A stretch of 10,897 nucleotides of DNA, taken from JAGUXG01 sp043798435 (lineage in GTDB: Bacteria; UBA9089; UBA9088; JAGUXG01). A model generated the notes under the pieces. That model was not told where the DNA came from, ran no database searches, and saw nothing but the letters and a program-made list of their open reading frames with translations. The position numbers were made by a program, and so were the translations under genes. Of this stretch, positions 1 through 5,664 are shown one piece after another (the stretch's first letter is position 1; each line of letters starts with the position of its first letter). The stretch spans positions 1 through 10,897 of the forward strand of contig JAZDOR010000164.1 of NCBI GenBank assembly GCA_043798435.1, in the 5' to 3' direction.

Positions 1-1110
1 GATACAACTGATGTCATCACAGTCAATATGGGTCAGATAACCTCCATCAAGATAGTTGATTCAGCAGACCAAGAGATAGGCACAAAGAGCTTAACCACTG
101 ATGGAAGCCAAACCCTGTATCTTAGAGGCTATGACCAAGACTCTAACAAAGTTTATGTCCCTGGAACCTGGACTGTTCTTGGTGGAATTGGAACAGTAAG
201 CCCAATCTATGGCACATCCACTATCTTTAACCCCAGCAAGACAGGCATAGGCACCATATCAGCTACAGACTTAACCCACACAGATACAACAGGGGCAATT
301 ACAGTTACAGCAGGTTGCCTGGCAAAGATACAGATAGAGGATGTAGGTCAGGAGATTGAAACAGTAAGCATCACTACAAATGGCAGTTTAACCCTCTATC
401 TCAAAGGCTATGATGCAGATGACAATCTAATTGGATATGTAGCAGCAACCTGGACAGTCTCTGGTGGGATTGGTAGTTTAACATCTATTTTTGGCACATC
501 TACTGTTTTCTACGCCACATCAATAGGTTACGGCACCATCACAGCCACTAATCGCACAAATACAGCTACAGCTACTATCATTGTGGGCAGGCAAATAGAT
601 GCCTTTAACCCCTATATCGGCACATTGACTACAGGTTGGGGAACTGCAACAATCAGAATTGGCACAAACACAGAATCCCTTATTATCCTCCCACCTGAGC
701 CTGCATCAGGGAGTTTCTTACAGAACCTTTCAGGAAACATTGGTGTTGGTATTGTGGTTAATGCCTATGGCACATCAGGTAACCATTTCTCAGGCACACT
801 CACCAACCCAGTCTATATTGAGATACACTACAACGAGGCACAGCTTGGGAATATAGACGAGAATACCTTAAGACTCTATATCTCCTCAGACAATGGAAAC
901 ACCTGGGGAACTATCACTTGTAGCTTAGACACCGCTCAAAACATCATTCTTGGCACCTTCAGCCATTTCTCCATCATTGCACCTGCAGGAGCAAGCAAAC
1001 AAGTAGCCGCCAAAAACCTAACCAATATCATCGCCTACCCCAACCCCTGCAAGGGTCATAATAAAATCACTTTCTCTAACCTAACCGACCAGTGTAAGAT
1101 ACGCATTTAA
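1..1110 (+). CDS. Secreted Ig-repeat surface protein, 5'-partial, with a prematurely stopped sorting tail
   Basis: The frame is open to the first base, so the real start lies upstream; the ATG at 28 is internal. Two tandem Ig-like (bacterial Big-type) repeats are visible, about 31-315 and 316-588. They share the pattern TTxGSxTLYLxGYD, then TWTVxGGIG, GTST and GTIxAT. A beta-rich segment follows (about 589-1000, with SSDNGNTWG and a SHFSIIAPAG strand). The beginning of a Por/FlgD-like C-terminal sorting domain starts at IIAYPNPCKG (about 1030). The TAA at 1108-1110 cuts this domain after its second strand, where relatives have an aromatic residue followed by N-[IL]-[AS]-G. The same frame then continues with a normal tail to 1269. 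The protein is presumably exported and cell-surface or secreted. As written, the product lacks most of its sorting signal. Ligand or function is unknown. Confidence 0.85.
   Translation, partial: DTTDVITVNMGQITSIKIVDSADQEIGTKSLTTDGSQTLYLRGYDQDSNKVYVPGTWTVLGGIGTVSPIYGTSTIFNPSKTGIGTISATDLTHTDTTGAITVTAGCLAKIQIEDVGQEIETVSITTNGSLTLYLKGYDADDNLIGYVAATWTVSGGIGSLTSIFGTSTVFYATSIGYGTITATNRTNTATATIIVGRQIDAFNPYIGTLTTGWGTATIRIGTNTESLIILPPEPASGSFLQNLSGNIGVGIVVNAYGTSGNHFSGTLTNPVYIEIHYNEAQLGNIDENTLRLYISSDNGNTWGTITCSLDTAQNIILGTFSHFSIIAPAGASKQVAAKNLTNIIAYPNPCKGHNKITFSNLTDQCKIRI
31..588 (+). repeat. Two tandem Ig-like protein repeats of about 90-95 residues
   Basis: Unit 1 (about 31-315) and unit 2 (about 316-588) align along their length: GYDQDSN with GYDADDN, GTWTVLGGIG with ATWTVSGGIG, YGTSTIF with FGTSTVF, and GTISATD with GTITATN. 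The array probably continues upstream of the window, because the first unit begins almost at the edge. Confidence 0.75.
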
Positions 1111-1269
1111 AACATCGCAGGTGAACTAATCTTTGAACAAGAATTCACCAACACTCATGGCAAGGCAGAATGGAATTGTAAAGATGTCGCTTCTGGGGTC
1201 TACATCTATCTCATCACCAACAACCAGAACCAAAAGCCTGGCATAGGCAAGATCGGGATAATCAAATGA
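1111..1269 (+). pseudogene. Detached C-terminal sorting tail of the preceding gene, after the in-frame TAA
   Basis: Directly after the TAA at 1108-1110, the same frame encodes NIAGELIFEQ, then KAEWNCKDVASGVYIY and a final GKIGIIK, ending in TGA at 1267-1269. This is the expected second half of a Por_Secre_tail/FlgD-like domain (N-[IL]-[AS]-G-E-L, V-A-S-G-V-Y, basic end). Relatives carry Phe or Tyr at the stop position, so a single change from TAC or TAT to TAA explains the break. The coding frame is otherwise intact and its stop overlaps the next gene's ATG (ATGA). The lesion is therefore recent, a sequencing error, or tolerated by readthrough. Confidence 0.7.
1234..1262 (+). repeat. Direct repeat copy 1, 29 identical bases at the end of sorting tail 1
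   Basis: This stretch is identical to 2159-2187 and encodes the last residues of the tail (KPGIGKIGI plus part of the next codon). It is the best-conserved part of a longer, diverged duplication of 183 bases (1087-1269 versus 2012-2194). The longer duplication also shares a 16-base block that encodes GKAEW. Confidence 0.85.
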
Positions 1270-1727
1270 AACTTAATGTTCCATATTTTAGGCAAGAAAA
1301 AAGCACTACTTGCGGGCCTGCTTGCTTAAGAATGATTATGGCCTTTGAAGGCATAGATTATTTTGAGATAGAGATTGAAGAGGCTTGCGAAACAAGCTGG
1401 TTGGGAAATACCTGCGAAGAGATTGCAGATGGAGCCAAAAAGTTAGGATTTGAAGCTGAAGTTGTTGAGAATGTGACAATAGAATATCTTGCAGAATTGC
1501 TACAGCAGAATCATCCAATAATAGCACTTATCTCGCCATCAGTTTTATATGGAGGGCTACCTGGCTTTGGTCATTTTGTTCTTGTTACAGGATTGGATGA
1601 AAAGAAGATATATTATCATGACCCAGACATTAGAGAAGAGATACGCAAAGAAACAGACCTCTTTTTTAGTGCCTGGAATAAATACTCATTTAAGGGGGTG
1701 AAGATATGGAAATCTATGAAAAAGTAA
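1266..1727 (+). CDS. C39-like (papain-fold) cysteine peptidase family protein
   Basis: A 153-residue protein with the layout of peptidase C39-like domains. It has an N-terminal NVPYFRQ with Gln10 as probable oxyanion-hole residue, then TTCGPAC with Cys16 as nucleophile. GFGHFVLVTG follows with His103, and YYHDP with Asp119 completes the triad. C39 domains cleave double-glycine leaders in bacteriocin exporters, but stand-alone C39_2-type proteins are diverse and the substrate here is unknown. No signal peptide or membrane segment is visible, so it is probably cytoplasmic. The ATG overlaps the TGA of the upstream sorting tail (ATGA) and has no clear Shine-Dalgarno sequence, which suggests translational coupling. 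Its last 22 bases overlap the next gene. Fold assignment is fairly secure; biological role is open. Confidence 0.8.
   Translation: MKLNVPYFRQEKSTTCGPACLRMIMAFEGIDYFEIEIEEACETSWLGNTCEEIADGAKKLGFEAEVVENVTIEYLAELLQQNHPIIALISPSVLYGGLPGFGHFVLVTGLDEKKIYYHDPDIREEIRKETDLFFSAWNKYSFKGVKIWKSMKK
1692..1698 (+). promoter_or_regulatory. Ribosome binding site for the 100-residue protein
   Basis: AAGGGGG lies 7 bases before the ATG at 1706, inside the 3' end of the peptidase gene. It fixes the start of the downstream gene and supports the 22-base overlap. Confidence 0.65.
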
Positions 1728-2008
1728 GGAAGTATCTTTATGAAAATGTAGGTCATTTGACTACACCAGGAACACCAAGGTTTGATTTGGGCAGTCAAAT
1801 CTGGAAGGTGTCTGTATTGTGCAAGACAGAGAAGGGGATACTTGTGGTAGGCGAGTTTCATCTTGATAAAGATGGCGATTTTACTAACATTCCTACCAAA
1901 GAAGAAATGTTAAAGGTAGTTGAGAAAGAAACAGAAAATATCCCTTTCCTCTTTTATGGGAACAAGGAAGAACTGAAGAAAAGAGAGATTGAGGCAGTAA
2001 CTATATAG
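1706..2008 (+). CDS. Unknown 100-residue protein coupled to the C39-like peptidase
   Basis: I do not recognise a family. The product is a small soluble mixed alpha/beta protein. It has an amphipathic N-terminal helix (IYEKVRKYLYENVG), a polar TTPGTPRFD loop, two or three strands (IWKVSVLCKT, GILVVGEFHLD), and a charged C-terminal helical region (TKEEMLKVVEKE). No signal peptide or membrane segment is seen. The start at 1706 is chosen because of AAGGGGG seven bases upstream, and the gene begins inside the peptidase gene, so the two are probably made together. It could be a partner, inhibitor or substrate of the peptidase; that is inference from coupling only. The TAG at 2006-2008 is followed in the same frame by an orphan sorting tail. 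Confidence 0.7.
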   Translation: MEIYEKVRKYLYENVGHLTTPGTPRFDLGSQIWKVSVLCKTEKGILVVGEFHLDKDGDFTNIPTKEEMLKVVEKETENIPFLFYGNKEELKKREIEAVTI

Positions 2009-2194
2009 TTTGACCAGGAGAGAATACAGTTTTTCTATCATCCCAATAGGGAATATTTCAACACAAACGGCAAGGCAGAATGGAAACTGAAGAACCGCTT
2101 AGGCAAGGATGTAGCTTCTGGTGTCTATATCTACCTCATCACCAACAATCAGAAACAGAAGCCTGGCATAGGCAAGATCGGGATAATAAAATAA
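2009..2194 (+). pseudogene. Orphan Por/FlgD-like sorting-tail remnant, second copy
   Basis: No start codon is apparent, but this frame encodes a recognisable C-terminal sorting tail: DQERIQFFY, then NTNGKAEWKLKN, KDVASGVYIYLITNNQ and GKIGIIK, ending in TAA at 2192-2194. It is in frame with the preceding 100-residue protein but separated from it by TAG (2006-2008). It matches the tail at 1087-1269 over equal length (183 bases), with offsetting small gaps. Copy 2 lacks about five residues after the second strand and gains about five after KAEW. It is best read as the remains of another sorting-tail gene, or as one arm of a duplication made when the peptidase pair was inserted. Confidence 0.7.
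2159..2187 (+). repeat. Direct repeat copy 2, 29 identical bases at the end of sorting tail 2
   Basis: Identical to 1234-1262. Together the two copies bracket the C39-like gene and the 100-residue gene, about 925 bases apart. Confidence 0.85.
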
Positions 2195-2364
2195 TGGATA
2201 ATCTAATTGCAAAAAATGAAGAAAAGGTAAGGGAATACAGAGAGATAATTCTTAAAACAAAAGAGGAATATCGCCAGAGGATGGCAAAATTACCTTTTGA
2301 AAAAAAGATAGAAATTCTTAATAAATTAAAGAGAAGAGCAAAATTCCTGAAAAAATTTAAGTAG
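2194..2364 (+). CDS. Small highly charged helical protein, 56 residues
   Basis: Very rich in Lys, Glu and Arg and predicted to be almost all helix: NEEKVREYREI, then KEEYRQRMAKLPFEKKIEIL and a basic end. The RxxxAKLPFEKKIEILxKL pattern resembles short proteins often found next to toxin-antitoxin or nucleotidyltransferase genes. This is a recollection of the family type, not a firm match, and no such partner is adjacent. The ATG at 2194 overlaps the TAA of the sorting tail (TAATG), which is why this start is preferred. The same frame is open further upstream to an ATG at 2080, but that part is the sorting tail read out of frame. A 28-base gap separates it from metG. Confidence 0.6.
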   Translation: MDNLIAKNEEKVREYREIILKTKEEYRQRMAKLPFEKKIEILNKLKRRAKFLKKFK

Positions 2365-2392
2365 CTACTTTTTTCTCATCACTAAATTAGAA

Positions 2393-3868
2393 ATGAAGTA
2401 TTACATAACCACGCCACTCTATTATGTGAATGACCAGCCTCATATTGGGCACGCTTATACAACTATTGCGGCAGATGCTATGGCTCGGTATAAGAGATTG
2501 AAGGGGTTTGATGTCTTCTTTCTTACTGGAACGGATGAGCATGGACAGAAGATAGAGAGGTCTGCTCAAGAAAGAGGGATAACTGCCCAAACGCTTGCTG
2601 ATCAGATGGTTGCGAAATACAAGGCTTTATGGCAGCTGCTCTCCATCTCATACACAGATTTTATCCGAACTACAGAGGATAGGCATAAGAAGGCGGCCAC
2701 ACACCTGTTTCTCGACCTGTTAAACAAGGGCGATATATACAAGGGCGTATATGAGGGTCCATACTGCACGCCCTGCGAAACATTTATAAAGGAGAAAACC
2801 TGTCCATCCTGCGGAAGACCCTGTGAGATAATCTCAGAGGAGACATACTTCTTCGCCCTCTCAAGGTATAGGGACCAGCTTCTTTCATATATCCAGGAAA
2901 ACCCGAGCTTTATTATGCCCTCCTATAGAAGAAATGAAATGACGAACATAATTGGAGAAGAGTTGCTTGACCTCTGCATTACCAGATCTACCTTTAGTTG
3001 GGGGATTCCTGTGCCAATTTCAGGAGAAAAGGATGTCATGTATGTCTGGTTTGAAGCACTGATTAACTACCTTACCGGGGTTGGGTATCCAGATAACAAA
3101 GAGATGTTCGGAAGATACTGGCCTGCAGACCTTCATTTAGTTGGAAAGGATATCTTGAGGTTTCACACCATTATCTGGCCAGCAATGCTTATAGCTTCCG
3201 GTCTTACTCCTCCAAAAAAGGTCTTTGGGCACGGCTGGTGGACTATAAATGAAGAGAAGATGTCAAAATCAAAGGGGAATGCCATTGACCCTTATGAGAT
3301 AATAAATGAGTTTGGTGCGGATGGCTTCAGATATTTCCTGCTTCGTGAGATAGCCTTTGGTCTTGATGGAGACTTTTCAAAGAAGGCTTTGATTCACAGG
3401 TTAAATAGCGACTTAGCCAATGATTTGGGAAATCTCTTCTCAAGGGCGATGAAAATGGTAGATAGTTTTGCAGAAGGTATTGTTCCAGAAAAGGCAGGTG
3501 GCGAGCATCTGAGAGAGCTGGCATTGAATATAGCCAATGAAATAGACCAAGAGATTTCTGAGCTCAGGTTTCATAGCTACTTAGAAAAGGTCTGGGTCCT
3601 GGTAAGGTCTGCCAATAAATATGTAGATGAGAAGAAGCCATGGACGCTGAAAGGTGATACCTTAAGCTCTGTCCTTTACAACCTCCTTGAATCCCTAAGA
3701 ATGCTTTCTATATTCCTTTTTCCAATAATGCCAAATCTCTCGGCAAGAATGGCTGATTGCCTGGGGCTTTCCGAAAAAGACCTTTCTTTGGTTGATCTAA
3801 AATGGGGAGGTTTGGCACCTGGAGCTAAAATAAGATATACTGGTCCCCTCTTTATGAGGATTACATAA
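2393..3868 (+). CDS. metG: Methionyl-tRNA synthetase, short form
   Basis: Class I synthetase that charges tRNA-Met with methionine in the cytoplasm. The HIGH motif is at residues 17-20, TGTDEHG at 45-51 and KMSKS at 289-293. A one-zinc knuckle of the Thermus type has Cys125/128 and Cys137/140, with an additional Cys144. The anticodon-binding helical domain is recognisable from ANKYVDEKKPW. The 491-residue chain ends at GPLFMRIT, where family members of this type normally end their core (PLFPRI). The C-terminal Trbp111-like tRNA-binding/dimerisation extension of longer MetRS is absent. A separate homologue would have to be encoded elsewhere, or the enzyme works as a monomer. No Shine-Dalgarno sequence is visible before the ATG, but the MKYYITTPLYYVND start matches family N-termini closely. 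Confidence 0.96.
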   Translation: MKYYITTPLYYVNDQPHIGHAYTTIAADAMARYKRLKGFDVFFLTGTDEHGQKIERSAQERGITAQTLADQMVAKYKALWQLLSISYTDFIRTTEDRHKKAATHLFLDLLNKGDIYKGVYEGPYCTPCETFIKEKTCPSCGRPCEIISEETYFFALSRYRDQLLSYIQENPSFIMPSYRRNEMTNIIGEELLDLCITRSTFSWGIPVPISGEKDVMYVWFEALINYLTGVGYPDNKEMFGRYWPADLHLVGKDILRFHTIIWPAMLIASGLTPPKKVFGHGWWTINEEKMSKSKGNAIDPYEIINEFGADGFRYFLLREIAFGLDGDFSKKALIHRLNSDLANDLGNLFSRAMKMVDSFAEGIVPEKAGGEHLRELALNIANEIDQEISELRFHSYLEKVWVLVRSANKYVDEKKPWTLKGDTLSSVLYNLLESLRMLSIFLFPIMPNLSARMADCLGLSEKDLSLVDLKWGGLAPGAKIRYTGPLFMRIT

Positions 3869-3900
3869 AAGGTAATCGTTCAGCCTATTCATCAAAGAGC

Positions 3901-3990
3901 GTAAGAAGGGGGATAAGAAGATAAGAAAAGATATGGAGATAATAAATAATATCCCCTTATCTCCATAATCTCCATATCCCCTTTTCTTAC
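3901..3990. repeat. 90-bp imperfect palindrome between metG and the MFS gene
   Basis: The outer arms GTAAGAAGGGGGATA (3901-3915) and TATCCCCTTTTCTTAC (3975-3990) are reverse complements apart from a two-base gap and one or two mismatches. Pairing continues less perfectly inwards (GATATGGAGAT with ATCTCCATATC). The left half is purine-rich and the right half pyrimidine-rich. A long hairpin could form in RNA from either strand. It may be a small non-autonomous mobile repeat (MITE- or REP-like) and could also end transcription after metG, although no T-tract follows. Confidence 0.7.
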
Positions 3991-4018
3991 ACTACCTGAA
4001 CTATTAAAAACATTCTTT

Positions 4019-5332
4019 ATGAAAAAAGAGGGCAGGATACGAGCAAGTCTCAGGTTTTCCTTGATAGATGGCATCTTTGTCGCCCTTATGCTGGGTCTTA
4101 TCACCAACTATATCACGCCCTTTGCCTTAGCCTTAAAGGCAACTAATAGCCAGATTGGCATTCTCGTTGCCTTCCCAAGCCTCATCGCCGCATTTGTCCA
4201 GCTAAAGTCTGCAGATTTAGTTGATAGAGCAAGAAGCAGGAAGAAGATTGTTAATGCCTTTGTCCTTCTTCAAGGCTTATCCTTTATCCCCATCATTCTT
4301 ATCCCGTATCTCGTCAAATGGCAACCCGTCTTATTTTTAATAATCTTTGTCGCCTTATTTACCAGCTTTGGGGCTATTGCCTTTCCTGCCTGGGCATCCT
4401 TGATGTCTGATTACATTCCTGTAAAAAGCCGCGGAAGATACTTTGGTTGGCGAAGCAAGATTATGGGGATTATCACTGTTTTAAGCAGTTTTCTGGCTGG
4501 AGCTATCCTGTATATAACAGGAAGAAACCCGTTTTTAGGATTTTCAATAATTTTTGGCCTGGCTTTGGTCTCAAGGCTACTCTCTCTCTATTTTCTAACC
4601 AAAATGTCTGAGCTGCCTTTCAGGGTTAAAAAGGAGGACTACTTCAGCTTCTTTGATTTTATCAAGCGTCTTAGAGAGTCAAACTTTGCCAAATTTACAC
4701 TTTTTATAGCCAGTTTTAACTTCTGCGTAAGCTTAGCCTCACCATTCTTTTCTGTATTTATGCTCAGAGACTTAGGGTTCAACTATCTTATCTATACAGC
4801 AATTGTTACCACTGTCTCTATTGCCAATATCCTGTTTATTGACCGCTGGGGAAGGGAGGCAGACAGGGTGGGTAATATAAAGGTTTTGCGGGCAACCTCT
4901 ATCGTGGCTGTTATTCTTCCATCACTCTGGATTATCAACCATTCCCCATTTTACCTTGTCTTTATTCAGATAATTGGTGGGCTTGTCTGGTCAGGATTCA
5001 ACCTCTGTGCCATAAACTTCATTTATGATGCGGCTGTTTCAGAGAAGAGGGCAAGGTGTATAGCTTACTTTTCCTTCTGTAATGGATTGGCGATATGTTT
5101 TGGAGCGCTTCTTGGAGGGTTCTTGGTCAACATTCTACCTCCCTTATTTTCCTATAAACTCTTGAGCCTCTTTCTCCTTTCCAGTATTCTAAGGTTATTC
5201 GTTGCTTTATTCTTCCTGAGAAAGATAACAGAGGTGAGAAAGATAGAAGCAATAAGCAGCCGAGACCTATTTTACAGCATCATTGGCTTGAAGTCTATCT
5301 TCCCAGGCAGGCAAAACGAGAAAGGAGATTAG
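4019..5332 (+). CDS. Major facilitator superfamily transporter, substrate unknown
   Basis: A 437-residue protein with about twelve hydrophobic segments, the usual MFS size, located in the inner membrane. A motif-A-like loop between segments 2 and 3 reads KSADLVDRARSRKK (63-76). Its counterpart in the second half is around WGREADRVGNIKVL (277-290), consistent with the family's internal duplication. The loop after segment 4 carries SRGRYFGWR (137-145), a common MFS pattern. The central loop, about 195-222, is charged. Nothing indicates the substrate; drug efflux and sugar or nucleoside-type transport remain possible. The gene stands alone, with a 150-base gap holding the palindrome upstream and a convergent gene downstream. 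No Shine-Dalgarno sequence precedes the ATG. Confidence 0.88.
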   Translation: MKKEGRIRASLRFSLIDGIFVALMLGLITNYITPFALALKATNSQIGILVAFPSLIAAFVQLKSADLVDRARSRKKIVNAFVLLQGLSFIPIILIPYLVKWQPVLFLIIFVALFTSFGAIAFPAWASLMSDYIPVKSRGRYFGWRSKIMGIITVLSSFLAGAILYITGRNPFLGFSIIFGLALVSRLLSLYFLTKMSELPFRVKKEDYFSFFDFIKRLRESNFAKFTLFIASFNFCVSLASPFFSVFMLRDLGFNYLIYTAIVTTVSIANILFIDRWGREADRVGNIKVLRATSIVAVILPSLWIINHSPFYLVFIQIIGGLVWSGFNLCAINFIYDAAVSEKRARCIAYFSFCNGLAICFGALLGGFLVNILPPLFSYKLLSLFLLSSILRLFVALFFLRKITEVRKIEAISSRDLFYSIIGLKSIFPGRQNEKGD

Positions 5333-5391
5333 TAAAGTATTCAGAATTTAGGGGTTCTACCGGGTTTTGTGTGGAAAATAGATAATATTTT

Positions 5392-5561
5392 CATTGCAAA
5401 ATTAGCAATTATCAATGGAAAGAGAGACAGAGAAGAAAACAGGCGACGATTTTACTTCATTTTATTGTAGAGTGCGAAGAGCTATGTGCAATCATTGCCA
5501 AAAGTATCATTACAGCGAAAGAAAAATAATTTTGAAATGCTAAAATGCTAATTTTACATTG
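5392..5561. repeat. 170-bp element with imperfect terminal inverted repeats
   Basis: The left end (5392-5412) and the reverse complement of the right end (5541-5561) match at 16 of 21 positions, including ten consecutive bases, AAAATTAGCA. The inside is non-repetitive and contains a 43-codon open frame (5415-5546) without convincing coding character. Size and ends fit a decayed MITE-like element, but no target-site duplication is obvious to me. Confidence 0.4.
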
Positions 5562-5565
5562 AATT

Positions 5566-5597
5566 CTCTGTGTTCTCCGTGTCTCTGTGGCTAAACA
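5566..5597. repeat. CTCTGTG-type interspersed intergenic repeat
   Basis: The stretch contains CTCTGTGTTCTCCGTG followed by TCTCTGTGGCTAAAC. Near-identical CTCTGTG-TCTCTGTGG sequences occur between genes in many environmental bacterial genomes, as I remember them. Only one copy is present here, so the repeat status rests on memory. Confidence 0.4.
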
Positions 5598-5664
5598 CTT
5601 ACCAGAATAGCCCCCAGAGTAAGCTTCTATAAATTGATAATTTTGTAATTTGATAGTGAAGATT

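Larger units (their letters stand above)
5333..5664. other. Intergenic spacer between convergent genes, repeats only
   Basis: This spacer separates the 3' ends of the MFS gene and yidC. I find no convincing gene. It holds a long-spaced inverted repeat (5392-5561), a CTCTGTG-type repeat (5566-5597), and the short palindrome AGTGAA-GAT-TTCACT (5655-5669), which overlaps the yidC stop codon. There is no classical terminator with a T-run for either gene. Confidence 0.6.

Noticed and set aside
1108..2008. Stop-codon reassignment (TAA or TAG read as an amino acid) linking the upstream proteins to the sorting tails
   Set aside because: metG, panD and the C39-like gene end in TAA, and the MFS, HEPN and large secreted-protein genes end in TAG at their natural ends, so both codons work as stops.
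2080..2364. A longer version of the 56-residue protein starting at ATG 2080
   Set aside because: Its first 38 codons read the sorting tail in the wrong frame; the tail frame has clear homology, and ATG 2194 overlaps the tail's stop.
3869..4018. RNA gene or riboswitch before the MFS gene
   Set aside because: The structure is a simple self-complementary palindrome with no recognisable riboswitch or tRNA features.
5415..5546. 43-codon open frame with a few Cys and His residues in the convergent spacer
   Set aside because: No ribosome binding site, no recognisable family, and it lies inside a probable repeat element. It could still be a remnant.
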